DNA of 64,000 nucleotides from Citrobacter gillenii (GTDB taxonomy: Bacteria; Pseudomonadota; Gammaproteobacteria; Enterobacterales; Enterobacteriaceae). The translations under genes and the position numbers were made by a program. Shown in pieces: positions 8,126-16,215 of this stretch; position 1 is the stretch's first letter, and each line of letters opens with the position of its first letter. The DNA is taken from assembly GCF_013337685.1 (NCBI RefSeq), contig NZ_SUQN01000011.1, positions 46,161 to 110,160 of the forward strand. Reading direction: 5' to 3'. The notes under the pieces were generated by a model, which saw only the letters and a list, made by a program, of their open reading frames with translations, searched no databases and had not been told where the DNA came from.

Positions 8126-9355
8126 ATGTCGAAAATTTGGTCAAAAGAAGAGACTCTCTGGAGCTTCGCGTTATACGGGACTGCCGTCGGCGCAGGAACC
8201 CTTTTCCTCCCCATACAGCTGGGTTCTGCTGGTGCGGTGGTGCTGTTTATCACCGCACTCGTCGCCTGGCCTTTAACCTACTGGCCACATAAAGCGCTGT
8301 GCCAGTTTATTCTGTCATCCAAAACCTCAGCGGGTGAAGGGATCACTGGCGCAGTCACCCACTATTACGGCAAAAAGATAGGCAGCCTGATTACCACCCT
8401 CTATTTTGTGGCCTTCTTTGTGGTGGTGCTGATCTACGCCGTGGCGATCACCAACTCACTCACCGAACAGCTGGCAAAACATATCGAGATCGATCTCCGC
8501 GTACGTATGCTGGTCAGTCTCGGCGTAGTGCTGGTGCTGAATTTGATTTTTCTGATGGGTCGCCAGGCCACCATTCGGGTGATGGGTTTTCTGGTATTCC
8601 CGCTGATCGCTTACTTTTTGTTTCTGTCGCTCTACCTGACCGGAAGCTGGCAGCCAACGTTACTCACCGGCCAGATGTCGTTTGATCAGCACACGCTGCA
8701 TCAGGTCTGGATATCGATTCCCGTGATGGTTTTCGCTTTTAGCCATACGCCGATTATCTCCACGTTTGCTATCGACAGACGTGAGAAATACGGCGAGCAG
8801 GCCATGGGTAAATGCAAAAAAATCATGAAAGTCGCCTACGTTATCATCTGCCTGAGCGTGCTGTTTTTCGTCTTCAGCTGTCTGATGTCGATTCCGGTAA
8901 ATTACATTGAAGATGCGAAGCACGAGGGCGTGACCATTCTGTCCGCGCTGTCGATGATGCCCAACGCGCCCGCATGGCTGTCGATTTCCGGGATCATCGT
9001 CGCCGTAGTGGCGATGTCAAAATCGTTCCTCGGCACCTACTTTGGCGTGATTGAAGGGGCGACAGAGTTGGTCAAAACGTCGCTGCACCAGGTTGGTGTG
9101 AAGAAAAGCCGGGCCTTTAACCGCGCCCTGTCTATTATGCTGGTCTCCACCATCACGTTTATCATTTGCTGCATTAATCCAAATGCAATTTCAATGATTT
9201 ACGCGATTAGCGGGCCGCTGATCGCCATGATTTTGTTCATCATGCCGACGTTGTCTACCTATCTGATCCCGGCCCTGAAGCCGTACCGCTCGGTAGGCAA
9301 TCTGATCACCCTGATTGTCGGTCTGCTGTGCGTATCTGTGATGTTTTTTGGCTAG
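8126..9355 (+). CDS. yqeG: HAAAP-family amino acid/serine transporter YqeG
   Basis: A 409-residue inner-membrane transporter with about eleven membrane segments. The N-terminal stretch GTAVGAGTLFLPIQLGSAG and later VFSFSHTP-like segment (VFAFSHTPIISTFAIDRREKYG) match the SdaC/TdcC/YhaO family, which imports serine, threonine or similar amino acids with protons. Its length and place after yqeF equal E. coli YqeG. The LysR and PACE genes between yqeF and yqeG are an addition relative to K-12. The substrate is not shown by sequence. Confidence 0.92.
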   Translation: MSKIWSKEETLWSFALYGTAVGAGTLFLPIQLGSAGAVVLFITALVAWPLTYWPHKALCQFILSSKTSAGEGITGAVTHYYGKKIGSLITTLYFVAFFVVVLIYAVAITNSLTEQLAKHIEIDLRVRMLVSLGVVLVLNLIFLMGRQATIRVMGFLVFPLIAYFLFLSLYLTGSWQPTLLTGQMSFDQHTLHQVWISIPVMVFAFSHTPIISTFAIDRREKYGEQAMGKCKKIMKVAYVIICLSVLFFVFSCLMSIPVNYIEDAKHEGVTILSALSMMPNAPAWLSISGIIVAVVAMSKSFLGTYFGVIEGATELVKTSLHQVGVKKSRAFNRALSIMLVSTITFIICCINPNAISMIYAISGPLIAMILFIMPTLSTYLIPALKPYRSVGNLITLIVGLLCVSVMFFG

Positions 9356-9364
9356 AACGTGTTG

Positions 9365-9402
9365 TTTAACGGCTCATTCCACTATGTGGATGAGCCGTTA
9401 AA
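9365..9402. terminator. Bidirectional terminator between yqeG and rcnR
   Basis: TTTAACGGCTCATCC-type stem: TTTAACGGCTCATTCCAC pairs with GTGGATGAGCCGTTAAA around a short loop with A/T ends, in the 52-base gap between two convergent genes. It can serve both. Confidence 0.85.
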
Positions 9403-9407
9403 CTGAA

Positions 9408-9680
9408 TTATTTGATGTAGGAGTCCAGCACCTTCAGCACGACGTCCAGATCCTCTTCACGCTTGATTTCATCACCCTGATGCACGATATGCTCGGTCAG
9501 ATGACCTTTAATCACTTCACGCATTAATCCGTTTACCGCGCCGCGAATTGCCGCAATCTGCTGTAAAACGGCGGCGCATTCATGCGGTTCATCAAGCATA
9601 GTTTTCAGCGCGGCTACCTGCCCCTGAATCTTACTCGCGCGGGCTTTGAGCTTTTGTTTGTCGCGGATCGTATGTGACAT
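9408..9680 (-). CDS. rcnR: Ni/Co-responsive repressor RcnR
   Basis: A 90-residue all-helical CsoR/RcnR-family repressor that leaves DNA on binding Ni2+ or Co2+. Residue 1 is followed by [20 protein letters not shown], giving His3; Cys35 lies in [20 protein letters not shown] and His60/His64 in KGHLTEHIV, the known metal ligands. The start is the ATG at 9680; a longer reading frame begins in the operator region and is unlikely. It is divergent from rcnA with both operator copies between the two starts, so it represses both. Confidence 0.96.
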   Translation of the reverse strand: MSHTIRDKQKLKARASKIQGQVAALKTMLDEPHECAAVLQQIAAIRGAVNGLMREVIKGHLTEHIVHQGDEIKREEDLDVVLKVLDSYIK

Positions 9681-9728
9681 CGTCCTGTCCCCGTTGCATA
9701 AATCATGACGTACTATACCGTGCCGATC

Positions 9729-9763
9729 TACTGGGGGGTAGTATTCGGTACTGGGGGGGAGTA
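9729..9763. promoter_or_regulatory. Two RcnR operators
   Basis: TACTGGGGGGTAGTA (9729-9743) and TACTGGGGGGGAGTA (9749-9763) both match TACT-G6-N-AGTA exactly, 20 bases apart, in the rcnR-rcnA gap. This fits two RcnR tetramers controlling both promoters. Confidence 0.95.
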
Positions 9764-9799
9764 GAATCTGACGAAACAAACCAACTAAGAATCATTCTC

Positions 9800-10705
9800 A
9801 TGGGTGAATTTTCGACGCATCTTCAGCAGGGCAACGCCTGGTTCTTTATTCCCAGTGCGATTTTATTGGGCGTGCTGCACGGCCTGGAGCCGGGGCATTC
9901 CAAGACCATGATGGCGGCCTTTATCATCGCCATTAAAGGCACCATCAAACAGGCGATCATGCTGGGACTGGCGGCGACGCTGTCGCACACCGCCGTGGTG
10001 TGGTTGATTGCACTGGGTGGGATGTATATCAGCAAAGCCTTCACCGCCCAGGCGGTCGAACCCTGGTTACAGTTTGTCTCGGCGATTATTATTCTGAGTA
10101 CCGCATTGTGGATGTTCTGGCGCACATGGCGCGGGGAGCAGAACTGGCTGGCCGACGCGCATCACGACCACGGGCACGATCATCACCATCACCATGATCA
10201 CCACCATGACCATGACCATGACCATGACCACCATCATCATGCTCACCACGACGCTCATCATCATGATCATCACCACGAACACGATCATGCCGCGCTGGCA
10301 GGCTTTGCTGAAGGTTCAAAAGAGTATCAGGATGCCCACGAACGGGCGCATGCCACGGATATCCAGCGCCGCTTTGCGGGTAAAGAGGTTACCAACGGGC
10401 AAATTTTGTTGTTTGGCCTGACCGGCGGGCTGATCCCGTGCCCTGCCGCCATCACCGTATTGCTGATTTGCATCCAGCTCAAAGCTTTTACGCTGGGGGC
10501 CACCATGGTGTTGTGCTTTAGCGTCGGTCTGGCAATAACGCTGGTTACGGTGGGTGTAGGCGCGGCCATCAGCGTGCAGCAGGCAGCCAAACGCTGGAGC
10601 GGGTTTAACACGCTGGCGCGCAAAGCCCCCTATTTTTCCAGTGTGTTGATTGCTATGGTCGGCGTATATATGGGCATTCACGGTTATATGGGGATCGTGG
10701 GGTAA
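9800..10705 (+). CDS. rcnA: Nickel/cobalt efflux protein RcnA
   Basis: A 301-residue inner-membrane exporter of Ni2+ and Co2+. Six or so helices flank a long cytoplasmic loop (about residues 118-165) that is almost entirely His and Asp. N-terminal GVLHGLEPGHSKTMMAAF carries the HxxxxGH-type motif of the NicO/RcnA family. The ATG at 9800 is preferred; the frame remains open upstream into the operators, but translation from there would cover the promoter. The gene converges with yahJ with only about 50 bases between. Confidence 0.95.
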   Translation: MGEFSTHLQQGNAWFFIPSAILLGVLHGLEPGHSKTMMAAFIIAIKGTIKQAIMLGLAATLSHTAVVWLIALGGMYISKAFTAQAVEPWLQFVSAIIILSTALWMFWRTWRGEQNWLADAHHDHGHDHHHHHDHHHDHDHDHDHHHHAHHDAHHHDHHHEHDHAALAGFAEGSKEYQDAHERAHATDIQRRFAGKEVTNGQILLFGLTGGLIPCPAAITVLLICIQLKAFTLGATMVLCFSVGLAITLVTVGVGAAISVQQAAKRWSGFNTLARKAPYFSSVLIAMVGVYMGIHGYMGIVG

Positions 10706-10756
10706 CACGAGTCACAATAGCGCGCAACGACCTTTGCCGCTGCGCGTGAAACCTGA

Positions 10757-12139
10757 CTAGCTCGCCACATTCCCCCACACCAGTTGGCCTTTATGGAAGG
10801 TTGCGGTACGGGGAGAGATTCGAGCGACAGCCTCGGCAGAACAGGAGGCATCCACCAACACAAAGCTGGCCTCATCCTGTGCTTTTGGCCATACGCGTTC
10901 GCCTTTATCGTTGAGCGGCAGCACATCGCCGGTAGCAAGGAACAGCGCCCGCGACAGGTTGAGTTCGTTAGGGCGAATATAAAGCTGCGCGTACAGATTG
11001 GCCTTTTCCAGCATGTCCCCCAGCCCGTACGGCGACCAGTGGTCGATCACGCTGTCGGTGCCGGTAATCACCACTACACCTTTGTCGCGCAGCTGTTTCA
11101 GCGGCATGTGCATCGTGCCAATCGGCACCGTCGAAGCAATGGTAATTTGCTGCGCCACCAGGCGGGTCGCCAGTTCATCCACCTGCTGCTCGTTCAGCGT
11201 AGACAGCGCAAACGCATGGCTGATGGTCAGCTTGCCCTTCAACTGCGGGGTTTTCTCTACCGTTTCCACCATGTAATTCACCGCCGCCATGCCTGCCGGG
11301 CTGGTTTCATGCAGATGGATATCCACGCCTTTATCGTAATCGAGCGCAATCTGGAACATGGTATCGAGGGATTTCTCCATCGCCCCGTCCACGCTGGTTG
11401 GGTCCAGCCCACCTACGTACTGCGCCCCCGCCTGCATCGCTTCACGCATCAGCGGTTCAGACTTCGATAACAGCAGGCCATGCTGCGGAAATGCCACGAT
11501 CTCACAGGCAAAACCCGGCTGACGACGCGCCAGCACCGCCTGTAGATTCTCCAGATTTTTCAGCCCGGAAACCGGCTCAATATTGCAGTGGCTGCGGGCA
11601 ATCGAGGTACCTTTTGATTGCAGCAGGTCGATAAGCTTTTCCGCACGCTCTTGCGTATACGGCTGCAGTTCAGGCAGCAGCTTTTGTTCCAGGCGAATCA
11701 TATCCTGAATAGTGGTGCCCGCCGGGCGGTTGAGTGAGCGCCACGGACCGCCATAAAAGGTTTTATCCAGATGGATGTGCATGTCGCGCATGGCGGGCAG
11801 CATCAGCTTTCCGCCTGCATCGTAGTGCGGCAACGTGACATCCGGATGCTGCTTATTCTCACGCAGCGCAACAATTTTCCCGTCCTGAATCTCTACGGTT
11901 TGCAGTGCGGTACGGGTATGCACCACCACGGCGTTTTCGTAATCAAATCCCGCTTCCAGCAGGACGTTATCCAGGTAGTAGTGTTTATCGTTAATCGTCA
12001 TCGTGTTCTTCGCGCAACGGGTTGTCCCGACAGGATCCGCAGCATACGCGACCGGAGCGACCGCGCCAAATAGCGCGGCAGCGGTGACCATTTTTCCGCT
12101 CTGGCTTAAAAACTCACGGCGGCTGTTACTTTCCTTCAT
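10757..12139 (-). CDS. yahJ: Tat-exported amidohydrolase/deaminase YahJ
   Basis: A 460-residue metal-dependent hydrolase of the cytosine-deaminase-like amidohydrolase group. The N-terminus holds a twin-arginine signal (NSRREFLSQSGKMVTAAALF) with cleavage after AYA, so the enzyme should act in the periplasm. Metal ligands are visible in DMHIHLDKTF, HCNIEPV, DIHLHET, ISHAFAL and TGTDSVIDHW. Very close to E. coli YahJ. The start at 12139 has AGGAG at a suitable distance, while the ATG six bases upstream abuts it. Last gene of the yah operon; substrate unknown, presumably a compound whose product enters the carbamoyl pathway. Confidence 0.92.
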   Translation of the reverse strand: MKESNSRREFLSQSGKMVTAAALFGAVAPVAYAADPVGTTRCAKNTMTINDKHYYLDNVLLEAGFDYENAVVVHTRTALQTVEIQDGKIVALRENKQHPDVTLPHYDAGGKLMLPAMRDMHIHLDKTFYGGPWRSLNRPAGTTIQDMIRLEQKLLPELQPYTQERAEKLIDLLQSKGTSIARSHCNIEPVSGLKNLENLQAVLARRQPGFACEIVAFPQHGLLLSKSEPLMREAMQAGAQYVGGLDPTSVDGAMEKSLDTMFQIALDYDKGVDIHLHETSPAGMAAVNYMVETVEKTPQLKGKLTISHAFALSTLNEQQVDELATRLVAQQITIASTVPIGTMHMPLKQLRDKGVVVITGTDSVIDHWSPYGLGDMLEKANLYAQLYIRPNELNLSRALFLATGDVLPLNDKGERVWPKAQDEASFVLVDASCSAEAVARISPRTATFHKGQLVWGNVAS

Positions 12140-12151
12140 TCGCATCTCCTT

Positions 12152-13102
12152 TCAGGAATGGACAATATGGGTGCCTGTTTCACCGCGCAGCGCGGCGGGC
12201 AGGCATTCCGGCGTGGTGATGATCACCCGTTTGCCGCCACGGGCGAGAAACGTCAGGCTGGCAACGATTTTGGGTAACATACTGCCCGGCGGGAAATGCC
12301 CTTCCTGCATGTAGCGGGTCATTGTTGCAATATCCACGGTGTCCAGCGCCTGCTGCTCAGGCTTGCCAAAATGAATACACACTTTCTCAACGCCGGTGGT
12401 GATCACCAGCACGTCGGCGCGGATCTCCTGCGCCAGCAGCGCGGTGGAGAGATCTTTATCAATCACCGCATCTACGCTCTGGTAATCCCCCTGATCGCTA
12501 CGTACCACCGGGATCCCACCGCCGCCCGCGCCAATCACCACAAAGCCTTGCTGGGTCAGTGCTTTAATCGCCTCGGCTTCGACGATGCGCTTCGGCTCCG
12601 GCGAAGCGACGACCCGACGGTAGCCGCGCCCGGAATCCTCAACAAAGCGCCAGCCCGGATTGGCCAGCTGTAGCGCATCACGCTGAGCGTCGCTAAAGAA
12701 CGCGCCGATCGGTTTGGTGGGGTTGGCAAATCCCGGATCGTTTTTGTCGACCTCCACCTGCGTGACCACGGTGACCGCTTTCTGTTCGCCACGCCGCGCC
12801 AGACGGTTATTCAGCGCCTGTTGGATCAGATAACCAATGCCACCCTGGGTATCGGCGACGCAGTTTGCCAGCGGCGTCAGCGGTAAGCCTTCACGCTCGT
12901 GGGCAATCTCTGCGCGCCGCAGATCGAGTCCCACCTGCGGCCCGTTGCCGTGCGTCAGCACAATGTTGTAGTCCGATGCCAACATCTCCAGCACCGTATC
13001 GGCAACGGCTTTTACGGCTTCAGCCTGGTGCTCAATCGACTGGCTGGCGTTATCTTTGATAATGCTGTTGCCGCCAATGGCAACGACCACAAGTTCTTTC
13101 AT
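12152..13102 (-). CDS. yahI: Carbamate kinase-like protein YahI
   Basis: A 316-residue amino-acid-kinase-fold protein matching E. coli YahI. Carbamate kinases make ATP from carbamoyl phosphate and ADP. Motifs seen are VVAIGGNSI at the N-terminus, THGNGPQVG near residue 50, VIGAGGGGIPV near 205 and DKDLSTALLA near 230. Start chosen at MKELVVVAIGG (13102), which has GGAAG upstream and equals the E. coli start; an in-frame ATG five codons earlier is possible. In this operon it would harvest ATP from carbamoyl phosphate released by YahF/YahG/YahE. Confidence 0.94.
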   Translation of the reverse strand: MKELVVVAIGGNSIIKDNASQSIEHQAEAVKAVADTVLEMLASDYNIVLTHGNGPQVGLDLRRAEIAHEREGLPLTPLANCVADTQGGIGYLIQQALNNRLARRGEQKAVTVVTQVEVDKNDPGFANPTKPIGAFFSDAQRDALQLANPGWRFVEDSGRGYRRVVASPEPKRIVEAEAIKALTQQGFVVIGAGGGGIPVVRSDQGDYQSVDAVIDKDLSTALLAQEIRADVLVITTGVEKVCIHFGKPEQQALDTVDIATMTRYMQEGHFPPGSMLPKIVASLTFLARGGKRVIITTPECLPAALRGETGTHIVHS

Positions 13103-13128
13103 AGCGTCATCTTCCACAGCAAAGCGAT

Positions 13129-14679
13129 TCAGGAGGTTTTGGTCGGTTGCTGCTCAAGGGCAGTCACCGCTTCACGGCTGTCGAGCACATGCTTTATCAC
13201 GAACATCCCGCCCATCATCAGGTAGGCCATGACAAACATCAGCGAACTGCCTTCAGCAAACCCAACGGCCGGGGAGTGGATCACGCCAAACAGCGACAGC
13301 AGCGCCCCACCGGCGGCGGCAATCGCCCCACGTAATGGTTTGTTGATAATGGCGAAGATGGCGATACAACCCCACAGCATACTGGCCAGCGGCGCGCCGC
13401 TACCGAGGTGCACCAACCCGTCGTAGTACACGCCTTTACTGTGCAGCAGGTCGGTTCCGAGTTTAGCCGCTGACGTTCCCGCCGCCCCCATCACGCTGTT
13501 CACGATGGTTAACGCCCAGTTGGCAATCCACGGGAACAGACAGATGAAGATGACGGGCACCTCAACTTTGGGCGTTTCTCGCACCACCTGGTTAGCGGTT
13601 ACCACGCCGATAAACACCAGTATCGGCACGATCGCGGTCATCGGAATAATGGCGAGCATAAACGCGCCCAGACCAAACAGCGGCACCAGAAACATGGTGA
13701 TCCCCGACGCGAGGGTATAGCCGATACTGGCCCCCATCGCTTTCCAGCCCGCGTGTCCGACATACACGGTAACCGGGAACGGATTACCCAACATGCAGCC
13801 CAGCATTGATGCAAAGCCGTTCGCCATCATGACTTTACGGGTGTTGTACTCATCGCCTGCGGCGTGCGCACTTTCAATGTTCTCAAGGTCAAAAATGTAG
13901 TTCGCCAGTCCCAGAGGAACCGCAGAAGCCAGATACGGCAGTGCGTGCGGCAAGCCTTGCAGGAAGCTGTCGACGTGAATTTCCGGCGGATTGAAGCCAA
14001 AGGAAGACATCGACGCTTTGATCGCTTCCGGGCTTTGCAGGCCGGAGATCCACGCCAATGCCGTACCGGCGATCAGCAGCAGCAGGCCGGTAGGGATACG
14101 GGCAAAAATCGGCTTCTTACCGAACCAGTTAATGAAGATCAGCAGCAGCACGATGAACGATACGGTTGGCGCTTCAAACGCCTGCAGCATCGGGTTCATC
14201 GCCAGCAGCAGCAGACCCAGGCCGGATAAACAAGAGAGCAGCACCGTGCGTGGGATCATCTTGCGGATGGTCTCACCAAGGAACGAGCCACCAACCAGGA
14301 TCAACGCTTCGACAAAACACCACACCAGCGCGATTTGGATAGCAAAGTTGGCATCTTTGGTTTGCTGATACACCGGCATCAGCACCAGGAAGGTGACGGT
14401 GAAAATTGACGGGGCGCTCGGCCCGGAAGGCAGCGCCGTCACATCTTTACGTCCGGTCTGTTTTGCCATCTGCAGGCCAAACCAGGCGTAGCAGACGCTG
14501 GCCACCAGCACCGCCAGACCAAAGGCAGGCGCAATACGGCCGTAGACAATTTCGGTAGGGATCCCGACGACAAAGATGAGCAACCCCATCATTGTCAGCA
14601 GGTTAGTCAGGTTGTTGGTCATCAGCCCAAAGTAAGCCGCCCAGTCACCCCGTTTCCATTCTAGTTTTGTGCTGTTCAT
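13129..14679 (-). CDS. NCS2-type (xanthine/uracil) permease inside the yah operon
   Basis: A 516-residue inner-membrane protein with about 12-14 hydrophobic segments. The N-terminal MMGLLIFVVGIPTEIVYGRI and TALPSGPSAPSIFTVTF segments and FDLENIESAHAAGDEYNTRK in the middle fit SLC23/nucleobase-ascorbate permeases, closer to the AzgA-like branch than to UraA. It lies between yahG and yahI, co-directional, where I recall E. coli K-12 having only the tiny yahH. Its place suggests it imports the operon's substrate, possibly a purine-derived or other ureide-like nitrogen compound. The exact substrate cannot be read from sequence. Confidence 0.85.
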   Translation of the reverse strand: MNSTKLEWKRGDWAAYFGLMTNNLTNLLTMMGLLIFVVGIPTEIVYGRIAPAFGLAVLVASVCYAWFGLQMAKQTGRKDVTALPSGPSAPSIFTVTFLVLMPVYQQTKDANFAIQIALVWCFVEALILVGGSFLGETIRKMIPRTVLLSCLSGLGLLLLAMNPMLQAFEAPTVSFIVLLLIFINWFGKKPIFARIPTGLLLLIAGTALAWISGLQSPEAIKASMSSFGFNPPEIHVDSFLQGLPHALPYLASAVPLGLANYIFDLENIESAHAAGDEYNTRKVMMANGFASMLGCMLGNPFPVTVYVGHAGWKAMGASIGYTLASGITMFLVPLFGLGAFMLAIIPMTAIVPILVFIGVVTANQVVRETPKVEVPVIFICLFPWIANWALTIVNSVMGAAGTSAAKLGTDLLHSKGVYYDGLVHLGSGAPLASMLWGCIAIFAIINKPLRGAIAAAGGALLSLFGVIHSPAVGFAEGSSLMFVMAYLMMGGMFVIKHVLDSREAVTALEQQPTKTS

Positions 14680-14762
14680 GGAATATCCTTTACAGGTTAA
14701 GCATCGTTTGCGATCGCGGGGATCGCCCAGCCCTGCAGGTAAGCAACGTTATTCGCTTCGCG

Positions 14763-14792
14763 ACCAGGGGCTAACGGCATTAGCCCCTGGTT
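14763..14792 (-). other. Intra-operon hairpin
   Basis: ACCAGGGGCTAA-CGGCA-TTAGCCCCTGGT is a perfect 12-base-pair stem between yahG and the permease gene. It has no T run in either direction. It may stabilise or process the mRNA and so set different levels for the two parts of the operon. Confidence 0.6.
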
Positions 14793-14796
14793 ATGG

Positions 14797-16215
14797 TTAT
14801 TGGCAGTAGCGATCGCGCCAGCTGAGAATTGCCTTTTCAAAGCAGGCAAACGGCGGATGGACAATTCCCGCACCGATCATGCCGATCCCCGCATCTTTGT
14901 GGGCAATCGCGGTGTTGATCACCGGCAGAATGCCGGTGCTGCCAACGCGCGTAATGTCGATAGCGGTAGGTACGCCCATAAAACCGAGCAGCGGAATAGT
15001 GACGTTCGGGTTTTCGCCAAGGGTGATTTCACGCATCTGGCGAGAGAAGTCGACCGCTTCCTCAACTGTACCGCCGACCAGCGCCACGATGGCCGGCGCC
15101 GTCGCCATGGCAAAACCGCCAATGCCGTAGGTTTCGGTAATCGCACTGTCGCCGATATCACGCCCGGAATCTTCCGGCTTATAGCCCGCAAACATCGGGC
15201 CAATCACCTGCTGCGCCGGGCCGGTAAACCACTGGCCTGGTAACCCACTGACGCGCAGACCAAACTCAACGCCGTTGCGCGCCATCGTCGTCACCACGGT
15301 GCTGTATTCAATACCGTGCGCAGCATCCATCGCGGCTTTGCACATCGCCATCCACGTCGGTCCGGAGAAATAGTCGCTGCTAAGGACAAACTCAAAGACC
15401 TCGCGCTGCTGCGCCACCGGATAGCCGGTCTGGATAATCCATGGGGTCAGCGCCTGAATCAGCAGCGCCGTCCCGGCATTATTGCGGTTGTGGCATTCAT
15501 CGCCCATATGCAGCGCCTGCGCCAGCATCAGGCGCAGATCAATTTCCCCCGCCAACTTCATGGCGTCGCGCAGCATCGGTCCCAGCACGTCGCGCATCCA
15601 GTTCAGGCGATCGATAACGCTCTGATCGTTCGCCCCCATACGCAGGATCTTCGCCATTTGCTCGCTCATATTGGTATATGCGCGGTTGCCGTAGGTTTTG
15701 TTTTCCACAATGTGCATGAACATTGAGGCCGACGTGACGCCCGCCATCGAACCGACGCAGTCGTGCTCGTGGCACGGCGAGAAGATGATTTCACCGGAGG
15801 CGGCAAGCTCGGCGGCGGCATCGAGGTCTTTCGCCAGTCCTTCAAACACCAGCGCCCCGGTCACGGCCCCTTTCATAGCGCCGCACATGTTTTGCCAACG
15901 GGTCGGCGGCCCAGCGTGCAGGATGGTGTTGCGGGTCATGCCCGGTACCACGTTGATGGCCTGATCAAAACCAATCAGCACCGGGTGCGACTGGATAATA
16001 CGTTCCAGCGCCTGCTGGTTTGCGGCAGCAATTTTGTCTGCCAGCGGCGAATCGGCAATCTCGTCCAGCGCGGCAACCACCTGCATATTGCCCTGGCCCG
16101 GCGGCGTCCAGTCGAGCTGGGTCACCGGTACATTTTGCTTTTTCAGGTCATCACTGAACATCGCGATGCCGACGTTAATCACGTTCAGCGGCTGGGTAAA
16201 CAGCGTCTGGCTCAT
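14797..16215 (-). CDS. yahG: DUF1116 protein YahG
   Basis: A 472-residue protein nearly the same as E. coli YahG throughout. The family (DUF1116) includes YlbE/AllG, a subunit of the oxamate transcarbamylase that yields oxamate and carbamoyl phosphate from oxalurate. Here it is encoded with a YahF (FdrA-type) partner whose stop overlaps its start, and with YahE (YlbF/AllH-type) and carbamate kinase, so the same three-subunit enzyme architecture is present. Notable conserved stretches are FSPCHEHDCVGSMAGVTSAS and HMGDECHNRNNAGT, rich in His/Cys that could bind metal or substrate. Substrate differs or is unknown. Confidence 0.92.
   Translation of the reverse strand: MSQTLFTQPLNVINVGIAMFSDDLKKQNVPVTQLDWTPPGQGNMQVVAALDEIADSPLADKIAAANQQALERIIQSHPVLIGFDQAINVVPGMTRNTILHAGPPTRWQNMCGAMKGAVTGALVFEGLAKDLDAAAELAASGEIIFSPCHEHDCVGSMAGVTSASMFMHIVENKTYGNRAYTNMSEQMAKILRMGANDQSVIDRLNWMRDVLGPMLRDAMKLAGEIDLRLMLAQALHMGDECHNRNNAGTALLIQALTPWIIQTGYPVAQQREVFEFVLSSDYFSGPTWMAMCKAAMDAAHGIEYSTVVTTMARNGVEFGLRVSGLPGQWFTGPAQQVIGPMFAGYKPEDSGRDIGDSAITETYGIGGFAMATAPAIVALVGGTVEEAVDFSRQMREITLGENPNVTIPLLGFMGVPTAIDITRVGSTGILPVINTAIAHKDAGIGMIGAGIVHPPFACFEKAILSWRDRYCQ

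Noticed and set aside
10160..10290. Tandem repeat or CRISPR-like array
   Set aside because: Repeated CAT/GAC/CAC triplets are codons of the rcnA His/Asp loop. No CRISPR array is seen anywhere in the window.
10067..10319. Minus-strand frames rich in Met/Val or Asp/His
   Set aside because: Mirror frames of the His/Asp-rich loop of rcnA; low-complexity artefacts.
14763..14792. Terminator splitting the yah operon
   Set aside because: Perfect stem but no T run; permease, yahI and yahJ most likely share the upstream transcript.
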